Shown in pieces: positions 1 to 5,811 of a stretch of 8,861 bases of DNA. This DNA is from Candidatus Thorarchaeota archaeon (GTDB lineage: Archaea > Asgardarchaeota > Thorarchaeia > Thorarchaeales > Thorarchaeaceae), in assembly GCA_030642465.1 (NCBI GenBank), contig DAOWNS010000058.1, positions 1-8,861 of the forward strand. The letters run 5' to 3'. A program made the translations under genes and the position numbers. The number at the start of each line of letters is the position of its first letter. Within the stretch, counting starts at the first letter, position 1. The notes under the pieces were generated by a model, which worked only from the letters and a program-made list of their open reading frames with translations, did not search any database and was not told where the DNA came from.

Positions 1-1124
1 ATGAGGGCTTCCAACCTTGGGAATGTAAATGTAGCCGGCTCAAGAAGCCTAGTACGGCCGAACTTGAAGTCGCCTGTGTATGCCATATTGTACCGGCCAT
101 CCCCTATGTGCAGATGGATAATGGCTGAGCCGAGGATATGCCCTGCATTGTGAAGTGTCAAACGAACATCTGGAGCGATATCAGTTACTTCTCCATAGTT
201 CAGTGGAATTGTGTGCAGGATGGCTTCCTTCACATCTCTATCACGATACGGTCTGAGCTTCCCCTCTCGTTCAGCCACATCGAGATAGTCTAGCTGAAGG
301 AGCGTGGAAAGATTGAGTGTCGGGGCAGTCATGTAAACTGGTCCGCGATATCCATACTTGAACAAGAACGGAACCATACCACAGTGGTCTAGGTGAGCAT
401 GTGTGATGACCACCGCATCTAGTTTGTCAATACTGAACTCCGGCATATCCAAACGAGGAAATGCTCTGGTCGGAGTGCCGACGTTCACGCCACATTCAAT
501 CAGGATACTACTCTCAGAGGTCTGAAGAAGCATGCACTGTCTTCCAACCTCGCGAAATCCTCCCATTGCAGTTAGTCTAATCCATCCGTTATCCACCAGA
601 CTCCGTCGGTGTATCCTTCTCCCAATCTCCCGGAATGACTTGTTTCTGCTTGCTGCCTCCGATTGAATGATGTAGCGAATCTGCTTAATCAGCTTGCTTT
701 CAATAGGTGGAGTTCTCATTACGGCTGGTCGCCAAAAAGTATTCCTCGTAATCTCTCTGAGCGTTGATCCACTTCTGCCAATCACGAGGCCCGGTTTCTG
801 GGCTTCGATTATGACTTCGCCCCTTGAATCGTCAAAATCAATTGAGGTTATCTCTGCATCCGCAGGCACCAGCTCACGCACTGCCTTCTCTGCCTCTTCA
901 TGAGTAATTCTCACCTCTGGGGCCGACCTGACCACGATGCGTTTTCTCATCTTGCGCGCTAGTGACTTGATCATATCCCCATCATCAAGAAGTATCTTTG
1001 GCGCTTTCGAGTATATCGCAATCTCCGGACCTTCATACTCAACAGCGCTTATCGCGGCCGATTTTGGAAGCGCGTCCTTGATTGCCTCGCGAATGTCAAC
1101 GTACTCATTATTGTGGGAACCCAT
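1..1124 (-). CDS. fttA: Transcription termination factor FttA (aCPSF1), KH + metallo-beta-lactamase/beta-CASP ribonuclease, N-terminal 374 codons
   Basis: Archaeal homologue of the eukaryotic cleavage factor CPSF73. The family cuts nascent RNA behind RNA polymerase at U-rich sites and ends transcription. The translation shows an N-terminal KH-like domain (about 1-70), a second KH domain (about 72-140) with the GxxG loop IGRSG at 115-119, and then the metallo-beta-lactamase fold. Zinc-ligand motifs are visible: HAHLDH at 242-247, AGH with His329 (motif 3), and TGDF with Asp352 (motif 4). The visible part ends in FPRLEAL. The beta-CASP domain and the last histidine motifs lie left of position 1, and the family is usually about 630-650 residues long. 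The ATG start follows GTGAT with a 5-base spacer, pairing with the 16S tail. It is last in the minus-strand gene run, 115 bases after psmB. The frame is open throughout. The family call is very secure. Confidence 0.96.
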   Translation of the reverse strand, partial: MGSHNNEYVDIREAIKDALPKSAAISAVEYEGPEIAIYSKAPKILLDDGDMIKSLARKMRKRIVVRSAPEVRITHEEAEKAVRELVPADAEITSIDFDDSRGEVIIEAQKPGLVIGRSGSTLREITRNTFWRPAVMRTPPIESKLIKQIRYIIQSEAASRNKSFREIGRRIHRRSLVDNGWIRLTAMGGFREVGRQCMLLQTSESSILIECGVNVGTPTRAFPRLDMPEFSIDKLDAVVITHAHLDHCGMVPFLFKYGYRGPVYMTAPTLNLSTLLQLDYLDVAEREGKLRPYRDRDVKEAILHTIPLNYGEVTDIAPDVRLTLHNAGHILGSAIIHLHIGDGRYNMAYTGDFKFGRTRLLEPATFTFPRLEAL

Positions 1125-1221
1125 CTAGAATCACTTCGTAGTCTAAGGCGTATTACGTAGCCTCTGGTTTCATCTATGACCCACGCCCGATTGGGCCGAA
1201 GCGGTTTCGAATAGGGCTGAC

Positions 1222-1226
1222 AAAAA
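1222..1226 (-). terminator. U5 tract just after psmB, candidate terminator/FttA cleavage site
   Basis: On the minus strand a run of five T (within GCTTTTTGTCA) begins 14 bases after the psmB stop. Archaeal 3' ends commonly form at U-rich tracts without a required hairpin, and no strong hairpin precedes this one. It could release part of the psmB transcripts before fttA. A single T5 run is weak evidence. Confidence 0.33.
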
Positions 1227-1239
1227 GCGATGTCTGCTA

Positions 1240-1878
1240 CTATTGTTTCCAGATCTTCGTGATGACGTCTTTGTCTACTTCTTTGTAGCCGTCCTTATCG
1301 ATGACACTTACAAGAATCGAGTTTCCCGTTGCAGCATCCCTTTCGATTGCTGCGGCGATTGCTCGCACTGCAAGCTCTATGGCTTTCTTCTTGGCGAGAT
1401 TATCCTTGTATTCTGCTTCCAAGACCCCAAGAGCTATCGGGGATCCCGACCCTGTTGATGTGTACTTATCGGGCAGGACGGACCCAATGAAGTCTGTGTA
1501 GAAGACCTGTGGGCCATCGTCATCAAATCCTCCTACTAGGCATTGGAGCATATATGCTCCTCGAGCTGAAAACATTATATTGCTCAAGAGACGTGTTAGT
1601 GCCCTAACACGCATGGGTCGTCCTCTCTGAATCTCAAAGAGCTTTGCTTCTGCTTTCAGAAGTTCCATAATCGCTTGAGCATCAGCAACTGAACCTGCAA
1701 TTGTCGCACCAATGCTGTCACTGATTTTGTAAATCTTCTTGGCTGTCTTATTTGCGACAAGGTAACCCATGGTCGCTCTCTGGTCGCTTGCCAGGATGAC
1801 ACAGTCTTTGGCTATCAAGCCGACAGTTGTTGTTCCTGTCTTGATTACCTCTGCGGGTGGCTGCATTTGATGTTCCAT
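1240..1878 (-). CDS. psmB: 20S proteasome subunit beta, catalytic
   Basis: N-terminal-nucleophile threonine protease that forms the inner rings of the archaeal 20S proteasome and degrades unfolded proteins fed in by PAN/Cdc48-type ATPases. The 212-residue product has a 15-residue propeptide ending in KTG, so self-cleavage would expose Thr16 (mature Thr1, TTTVG). Catalytic partners sit at the expected mature spacing: Asp17 (Asp32 here, in ASDQRAT), Lys33 (Lys48), Ser129 (Ser144 in STGSGSP) and Asp166 (Asp181 in ERDAATG). The usual Ser169 position is Thr184, a conservative change. The ATG is supported by GGAG with a 9-base spacer (1888-1891). It lies upstream of fttA, a pairing I recall from other archaea. 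No alpha subunit is in the window. All catalytic residues are present, so it should be active. Confidence 0.97.
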   Translation of the reverse strand: MEHQMQPPAEVIKTGTTTVGLIAKDCVILASDQRATMGYLVANKTAKKIYKISDSIGATIAGSVADAQAIMELLKAEAKLFEIQRGRPMRVRALTRLLSNIMFSARGAYMLQCLVGGFDDDGPQVFYTDFIGSVLPDKYTSTGSGSPIALGVLEAEYKDNLAKKKAIELAVRAIAAAIERDAATGNSILVSVIDKDGYKEVDKDVITKIWKQ

Positions 1879-1891
1879 ATCGAGTAACTCC
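1879..1891 (-). promoter_or_regulatory. Ribosome binding site of psmB
   Basis: GGAG (1888-1891) followed by a 9-base spacer before the psmB ATG. The same spacing recurs before the FKBP, DUF655 and pus10 starts, which supports Shine-Dalgarno initiation in this organism and the start codons chosen. Confidence 0.65.
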
Positions 1892-1926
1892 GTATCAATG
1901 AAATAAGGCCTAGGAGAACTAGTGAC

Positions 1927-1931
1927 AAAAA
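1927..1931 (-). terminator. U5 tract between FKBP gene and psmB
   Basis: A T5 run on the minus strand lies 78 bases after the FKBP stop and sits in the same 11-base context as the tract behind psmB (TGACAAAAAGC on the plus strand, 1923-1933). A small inverted repeat, CTAG-GAGAA-CTAG (1910-1922), follows it. It may be a leaky terminator, or it may lie in the psmB leader. The evidence is positional only. Confidence 0.27.
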
Positions 1932-1950
1932 GCTGGTCCTGAGATTCGTA

Positions 1951-1957
1951 TTAAAAC
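1951..1957 (-). promoter_or_regulatory. TATA-like box for psmB
   Basis: Minus-strand TTTTAAT (in CGTTTTAATACG) is the most AT-rich element ahead of psmB. A start site about 25 bases downstream would give a leader of about 50 bases carrying the GGAG site. That start would fall close to the T5 tract, so tract and promoter may overlap. No BRE is clear. Confidence 0.3.
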
Positions 1958-2008
1958 GTTTCTTAGTGGTCGCTCTTGTGATTCATTGGCGTCAAAATCA
2001 TCGTGATG

Positions 2009-2821
2009 CTAGTTTTCGGCTTCCTTTGGAGGCTCTGGTCGGTCATAGATGACGACAAACTTGACTTTCTTGGCCTTCTCAATCACCTTGAGTGCATCAG
2101 AAGCCACGCCAATCTCCGCATATTGAATCCCTTCAATATAGCGGCTCGCTTGTGGGAACTCGATAGTGATAGTCTTTCCCTTAATGGACACACCAAATTG
2201 GTCTACTGGTACGGCGGGAATTCTTCTTTTAATGACTGCCAAGACCTTCTCTTCGGGGACAGTAACGAGCTCTTTGACAGTAACATCAAAAACCAGGGTC
2301 TTTCCAGCCAGCGGGCTGTTGAAGTCAACTCTGACACGGCGTCCAAGCACTTGGGTAATCACACCGCGCTCGTGACCTATCTTTACCTCTTCCCCCTTTA
2401 TGGGCCGCACTCCGTGTTTCGCCAATTTGGTTTTAGCGAATAATTTAATCTTGCTTGAATCCCTAGGTCCTGATCCCTTCTCGGGTGGCACGTCAATAGT
2501 TTTGGATTCCCCCACCTTCATTCCGATTAGCTCTTCTTCGACAGCAGCGAGAAGCCAGTTCCACCCAATTCCGACGAGCATTGGTTCATACCGCTCATCC
2601 TCTTTGTACAGGCCCTCTTTCCGCGCGACATCCTCCATGGTGCAATCGAATACTTTTCCATCTCTCTTGGTCTTGATGATGTAATCAACATACAGGAGAC
2701 TGCCTTTGCCAACAACATTCTCAGCGACCGTCTTTTTGGCCACACTCTTCTTACTTGCTGCTTTCTTCGTGGGCTTCTCTTTTTTCTCGGTTGTTTTCAT
2801 CTTGGCCTTTTCGCTGGACAT
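2009..2821 (-). CDS. Long archaeal FKBP-type peptidyl-prolyl isomerase with lysine-rich N-terminal tail
   Basis: SlyD-like prolyl isomerase/chaperone. The start is placed at the ATG at 2821 (270 residues), because GAGG stands 9 bases before it (2831-2834), the spacing also seen at psmB, DUF655 and pus10. An ATG five codons upstream (2836) has no such site. Residues 1-31 are a basic, low-complexity tail with 12 lysines. The FKBP core runs from about 40 to 190, with VFDCT at 57-61 and an insert-in-flap chaperone region holding DFNSPLAGKTL (166-176; the usual form is DFNHPLAG). Residues about 190-262 form the C-terminal domain of long archaeal FKBPs. The flap usually reads PPE-x-A-(Y/F)-G, but here it is PPEKGSG (112-118), losing the aromatic residue of the isomerase pocket. 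Catalysis may be weak while chaperone function remains. No signal peptide is seen, so it should be cytosolic. Confidence 0.93.
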   Translation of the reverse strand: MSSEKAKMKTTEKKEKPTKKAASKKSVAKKTVAENVVGKGSLLYVDYIIKTKRDGKVFDCTMEDVARKEGLYKEDERYEPMLVGIGWNWLLAAVEEELIGMKVGESKTIDVPPEKGSGPRDSSKIKLFAKTKLAKHGVRPIKGEEVKIGHERGVITQVLGRRVRVDFNSPLAGKTLVFDVTVKELVTVPEEKVLAVIKRRIPAVPVDQFGVSIKGKTITIEFPQASRYIEGIQYAEIGVASDALKVIEKAKKVKFVVIYDRPEPPKEAEN

Positions 2822-2834
2822 TGTCGATAACCTC
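2822..2834 (-). promoter_or_regulatory. Ribosome binding site deciding the FKBP start
   Basis: GAGG (2831-2834) with a 9-base spacer to the ATG at 2821. It overlaps the alternative ATG at 2836, whose own upstream bases (AGAAGCGC) lack a good site. This is the main reason for preferring the shorter, 270-residue protein. Confidence 0.6.
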
Positions 2835-2876
2835 ATGCGCTTCTATATGCATTTTACCGCCCGGTCTAGTGATGGA

Positions 2877-2883
2877 ATAAAAC
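2877..2883 (-). promoter_or_regulatory. TATA-like box for the FKBP gene
   Basis: Minus-strand TTTTATT, 16 bases after the hemK2 stop. A start site about 25 bases downstream would give a leader of roughly 34 bases ending in GAGG before the ATG at 2821. A second TATA-like element, GCATATAG (2843-2850), would start RNA right at that ATG. Which one is used cannot be told from sequence. Confidence 0.33.
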
Positions 2884-2898
2884 GGTTTCCTTGTGGTA

Positions 2899-3486
2899 TC
2901 ATTGCTGAATACCCTTCAGTACTTGTATCTTTTCAAAGAATACGGATAAACTTCCCACGATTTCAACATGAAGACCACAATTCACCATTGCATTCTTCAA
3001 ATCTTTGATGTTCGCAAGAGATGAACTGACGACGAAGACAGAACCCCCTCTCTGAAGATGTCTGACGGCCTGTTGAATGAATCGTTCGGCCATTTCAGTG
3101 CCCCTAACACCACCCACGAATGCATGATCCATTTGAGTTGTAGTGTCATCATAAGGAAGATATGGCGGGTTGAAGGCGATTACTGAGAACAACGCGGATG
3201 GAGGAATAGAACCGAGCAGGTCTGACTGCATGACACTACATCGATGCTCAAGCCCGTTTCGTTTGAGGTTCCTTAGCGTATTCCGAGCAGCCTTCAGGGA
3301 TATATCGGTCGCCACAACCCTTCTTGCGATTCCGGCGGCGCTTAGTGTCAGAAGCCCAGCACCACAGCCCACGTCCAGAAAAACGTCATCGTGGTCAAGA
3401 TCAAAAGCATCCATCAATAGAAATGAATCCTCAGCTGGAGCATACACTCCTGAATCGACCCTAAAATCAAGGTCTTCTATTCTCAC
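2899..3486 (-). CDS. HemK2/Mtq2-type protein N5-glutamine methyltransferase (archaeal PrmC family)
   Basis: SAM-dependent methyltransferase of the short (about 195-residue) HemK2 type. In eukaryotes and tested archaea this type works with a Trm112 partner and methylates the GGQ glutamine of release factor 1. Visible motifs are the family signature VYAPAEDSFLL (14-24), SAM motif I DVGCGAG (38-44), an acidic ribose-binding Asp61 in ATDIS, Asp89 in QSDLL, and the amide-binding NPPYLP (106-111), followed by GGVRG (125-129). There is no N-terminal PrmC helical domain. It starts at GTG, sharing GTGA with the ksgA stop. GGGG nine bases upstream (3496-3499) can serve as a ribosome site. No Trm112 or aRF1 gene is in the window. 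A closely related small-molecule or RNA methyltransferase is the only alternative, and the signature argues against it. Confidence 0.93.
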   Translation of the reverse strand: MRIEDLDFRVDSGVYAPAEDSFLLMDAFDLDHDDVFLDVGCGAGLLTLSAAGIARRVVATDISLKAARNTLRNLKRNGLEHRCSVMQSDLLGSIPPSALFSVIAFNPPYLPYDDTTTQMDHAFVGGVRGTEMAERFIQQAVRHLQRGGSVFVVSSSLANIKDLKNAMVNCGLHVEIVGSLSVFFEKIQVLKGIQQ

Positions 3487-4361
3487 ATACTTTTGCCCCT
3501 TGGGGACGGTACTAATTCGTCCTCTATCATCTCCACGAGGCAGTCTGCAAGCGTAATCAGGGTGTCCGGAGCTAAGCTCCTCAGTCGTTCGATGCCGGTC
3601 ACAGAAGCTCCCGCTCTATCTAAGAGCGTGTTAGCTAGGGCTCTATCCAGCTTCATGTTTCGGAACCAGATTCGAAGTGCCTTCCCAAGCTGTTTGTTTG
3701 GGTAGGAATAAATGCCGTGGATAAGCCAGAAGAAAATTTCAGGGTTTCTCGCAAATGGTCCCGCTAGTCTGGGTGTCAAGCAAACAACACTCGAATCGAC
3801 CTTTGGAACGGGATAGAATTGACTCGCTGGCACACTCATGATATGTGCTACATCAACATGATATCTGACACCGATTGTCAAACGTGCGTAGTTGGCCGAT
3901 CCCGGTTCCGCAAGGAGTCTTTCTGCAAATTCCTTCTGATACATCAGAGTCGCGCTTTCGAATTTCACTTGTTCAAGAAGTCGGAAGGTAATGTCAGAAG
4001 AGATGCTGTAGGGCAGATTGCAGATCACTTTGTCAACTTCAGGGAAGTCTATCTCCAATGCGTCGCCCTCTATGATCTCAACATTGTCCAGTTCACTCAA
4101 AATCTCTCTGAGAGCTCTGACTAATCCCACGTCCTTCTCGATAACGTATACGGTCTTGGCCCACTGAGCAATCCATTGAGTGAGAATACCAAGCCCTCCG
4201 CCAATTTCCAAGACCGATTCGTCCTTGGTCAGATTCGCAGACGATACAATATCCCTGGCAATCTTTTGACTTGTGAGAAAGTTTTGACCTGTCTTCTTGC
4301 TAGGTCGTACTGAGTACTTCCGAAGTAGGGATTTGACCTCTTCTTGAAACAGAAATCTCAC
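3483..4361 (-). CDS. ksgA: KsgA/Dim1 16S rRNA (adenine-N6,N6)-dimethyltransferase
   Basis: Dimethylates two adjacent adenosines in the terminal helix 45 loop of 16S rRNA late in small-subunit assembly. The 292-residue length is slightly above the family's usual 260-280. Motifs in order are GQNFL (25-29), the SAM-binding loop LEIGGGLGIL (51-60), acidic Glu75 in VIEKD, EGDAL (98-102), the catalytic NLPYSISS (115-122), and FYPVPKVDSSV (182-192), typical of KsgA/Dim1. The C-terminal helical part runs from about 205 to 285. Translation starts at GTG, which overlaps the DUF655 stop (GTGA), and ends by overlapping the hemK2 start in the same way. This middle position in a three-gene overlap chain fits coupled translation. 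All catalytic motifs are intact. Confidence 0.97.
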   Translation of the reverse strand: MRFLFQEEVKSLLRKYSVRPSKKTGQNFLTSQKIARDIVSSANLTKDESVLEIGGGLGILTQWIAQWAKTVYVIEKDVGLVRALREILSELDNVEIIEGDALEIDFPEVDKVICNLPYSISSDITFRLLEQVKFESATLMYQKEFAERLLAEPGSANYARLTIGVRYHVDVAHIMSVPASQFYPVPKVDSSVVCLTPRLAGPFARNPEIFFWLIHGIYSYPNKQLGKALRIWFRNMKLDRALANTLLDRAGASVTGIERLRSLAPDTLITLADCLVEMIEDELVPSPRGKSM

Positions 4362-4960
4362 CCTGGCCCTTGTCTTCTCTCATCACCGTTTCGCTTAGAG
4401 GGACGAACAAATAACCACCGCTTAACGTCCTCTTTCAGCTCATTAATGATTCTCGCAGTAATGATTTTCTTTGGATTCTGCAGCTTGGTCCGAGCTGCGA
4501 TATCTTCGAAGTTCTTGAATGGCGCCTTCTTTCTCTCATCAAGAAGCGCCCACATCAGCGTCTTCCCCACACCAGGAAGGGATTGGAGCGAATGCATTCT
4601 AGTTGTGATTGGTTTCGCTTCATTGAAGAATTGCACGAATTTGTATTCATGTTTTGTCACAATTAATTCAACGACAAATGGCAGCTCTGCCGCGCTTTCA
4701 GGAATCAAGTCTTCGTAGAAGACTCTCCGTTTCACATGATCGATATTTGTCTGGGCGTCCTTCTGAATTGATACGCGGTCTTGAGGGTTGAGCCTAACAC
4801 CGCTTCGAGGTACAAGTTCAAGAAGGGTGAAGTGCGACTCGCCCACTGCTTGTACTACGGGGTCTCCTCGTGGTCGTGAATCTCTCAAGTATACCTTCGG
4901 CTGACTAACTGCAAGGACATATGCGTGACTCTCGTACATCCTGCCTTGAGATGATTCCAT
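4358..4960 (-). CDS. DUF655 family protein, predicted RNA-binding (OB-like + helix-hairpin-helix)
   Basis: Archaea-specific family usually found beside rpoF and ksgA; to my knowledge its function is not established. In this 200-residue protein an OB-like beta region spans about 12-85. The helix-hairpin-helix loop SLQSLPGVGKTLMWAL (124-139) and a second helical hairpin (about 147-176) are nucleic-acid-binding folds. A basic tail (SKRNGDERRQGPG, 188-200) adds charge. The ATG at 4960 is supported by GGAG with a 9-base spacer (4970-4973); Met8 at 4939 is less likely. Its stop overlaps the ksgA GTG. Placement between the RNA polymerase stalk gene and two translation-linked methyltransferases suggests a role in rRNA maturation or ribosome assembly, but that is inference from context. 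The fold assignment by motif is firm; the function is open. Confidence 0.9.
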   Translation of the reverse strand: MESSQGRMYESHAYVLAVSQPKVYLRDSRPRGDPVVQAVGESHFTLLELVPRSGVRLNPQDRVSIQKDAQTNIDHVKRRVFYEDLIPESAAELPFVVELIVTKHEYKFVQFFNEAKPITTRMHSLQSLPGVGKTLMWALLDERKKAPFKNFEDIAARTKLQNPKKIITARIINELKEDVKRWLFVRPSKRNGDERRQGPG

Positions 4961-4973
4961 ACTCTTACACTCC
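4961..4973 (-). promoter_or_regulatory. Ribosome binding site of DUF655
   Basis: GGAG (4970-4973) with a 9-base spacer to the ATG at 4960. As ksgA and hemK2 start by overlap, this is probably the main ribosome entry point for the three-gene unit. Confidence 0.62.
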
Positions 4974-5017
4974 TGACACTATCAAGCAGCATTACACATG
5001 CAAATGACGGTTAATGG

Positions 5018-5024
5018 ATAAAAA
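5018..5024 (-). promoter_or_regulatory. TATA-like box (or T-tract) ahead of the DUF655-ksgA-hemK2 unit
   Basis: Minus-strand TTTTTAT within GCATTTTTATCC lies in the 115-base gap after rpoF. As a TATA box it would start RNA about 35-40 bases before the DUF655 ATG, leaving room for the GGAG site. As a T-tract it could instead end rpoF transcripts. Both readings are possible. Confidence 0.33.
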
Positions 5025-5075
5025 TGCAGTGCTCCTACTTTACACCAGTTCTAGTCGCTGTCAGATGGTCGCAAT

Positions 5076-5411
5076 TTAAGATCTTGACTTTAGAACAAGG
5101 TCTACTATCTCTATTAGCTGTTCATCGGTCAGGTCAGTGGATCGCGCATCAAGGATAGTCTTCAGCTCCTCCTTGGTTGTTGGAGCTATGTTTGCCACTT
5201 GAACGGCCTTCATCCGCTTAACGGAATACTTCTTGATGAGGCGTTCCACGAGCTTCCTTGATACAGCTGGTGCCATCCTAGAGAATGATGAAGCATGCTC
5301 CAGAGTGATTGTCTGCTGAAATGATAGCTCCCCTTCCTTGGCTCGTTTAGCTAGGACCTTTTTCACTTGCGGGAGGGTTATTTCCTCCTCAGCTATGACT
5401 TCTTTTGGCAT
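5076..5411 (-). CDS. rpoF: DNA-directed RNA polymerase subunit Rpo4 (Rpb4/RpoF)
   Basis: Stalk subunit that, with Rpo7 (RpoE), forms the protruding module of archaeal RNA polymerase, helping promoter opening and binding of the emerging RNA. At 111 residues it is of normal family length. An N-terminal segment, ITLPQVKKVLAKRAKEGELS (11-30), contains the part that packs on Rpo7. It is followed by the helical HRDC-like domain with FSRMAPAVSRKLVERLIKKY (43-62) and the closing IAPTTKEELKTILDAR (75-90) plus the DLTDEQLIEIVDLVL helix (93-107). The gene starts 10 bases after the eL21 stop, so the two are almost surely cotranscribed. GTGAC sits 5 bases before the ATG, partly within the end of the eL21 coding region. 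The Rpo7 gene is not in this window. Confidence 0.94.
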   Translation of the reverse strand: MPKEVIAEEEITLPQVKKVLAKRAKEGELSFQQTITLEHASSFSRMAPAVSRKLVERLIKKYSVKRMKAVQVANIAPTTKEELKTILDARSTDLTDEQLIEIVDLVLKSRS

Positions 5412-5421
5412 GTGGTGTCAC

Positions 5422-5718
5422 TCAGCCTTTGCTAACTTGAAGGTGCTCGGGTCTTATCATCAATGTCTTCATGGCTTTACCAAGGCTAACATCAACGACA
5501 ACTGCCCTTCCACGCATTTCTTTGACAACACCCGTTCTCCCTTGATACCTTCGATGGGGCATACCTTTGTGAAAACTCGGGTTTATCACTATGTCGACTC
5601 TCTGCCCTTTCTCAAAGGTGACAAGTACTCTATTCGGGGGGGCAAGACCACGTGTCCGAACCCTCTTGCTCATCAAAGATCTTGTGCGGGCGCGGAAACC
5701 ATGACTCTTCTTGACCAT
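5422..5718 (-). CDS. rpl21e: Large-subunit ribosomal protein eL21
   Basis: Archaeal/eukaryotic 60S-type protein with no bacterial counterpart, binding 23S/5S rRNA in the central protuberance region. At 98 residues it is of typical archaeal length. The N-terminus MVKKSHGFRARTRSLMSK is very basic. The SH3-like core carries the family signature INPSFHKGMPHRRYQGRTG (45-63), followed by the KOW-like strand VVKEMRGRAVVVDV (64-77) and the closing IRPEHL (88-93). Start chosen at the ATG at 5718, where TTGAT with a 5-base spacer gives weak 16S pairing. It leads rpoF by 10 bases and follows pus10 by 93 bases, as in other archaeal genomes I recall. Confidence 0.96.
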   Translation of the reverse strand: MVKKSHGFRARTRSLMSKRVRTRGLAPPNRVLVTFEKGQRVDIVINPSFHKGMPHRRYQGRTGVVKEMRGRAVVVDVSLGKAMKTLMIRPEHLQVSKG

Positions 5719-5762
5719 AGGGCATCAACATGTTATTCGTTAGTACCTCGATACGTGAGAGA

Positions 5763-5768
5763 AATATT
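5763..5768 (-). promoter_or_regulatory. Possible TATA-like element for eL21-rpoF
   Basis: AATATT within GGGGAATATTTCTC is the most AT-rich stretch in the 93-base pus10-eL21 gap. It would start RNA about 20-25 bases before the eL21 ATG. It fits an archaeal TATA box poorly, and readthrough from pus10 is equally possible. Confidence 0.24.
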
Positions 5769-5811
5769 CCCCAACCTAGACGAGGCCGAGCCTCTCCTCT
5801 TGGGTCGCCAC

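Noticed and set aside
1185..1209. Two adjacent mini-hairpins (GCCC-GATT-GGGC and CGAA-GCGGT-TTCG) before fttA
   Set aside because: The stems are only 4 pairs, lie on the wrong side of the T-tract for a classical terminator, and are easily random.
1201..1217. GGTTTCGAATAGGGC, resembling a tRNA T-arm
   Set aside because: The flanking bases do not pair into a T-stem, and no acceptor, D or anticodon arm can be drawn around it.
2003..2443. A 146-codon open frame on the plus strand opposite the FKBP gene
   Set aside because: It lies antisense to a secure gene and has no recognisable domain or ribosome site.
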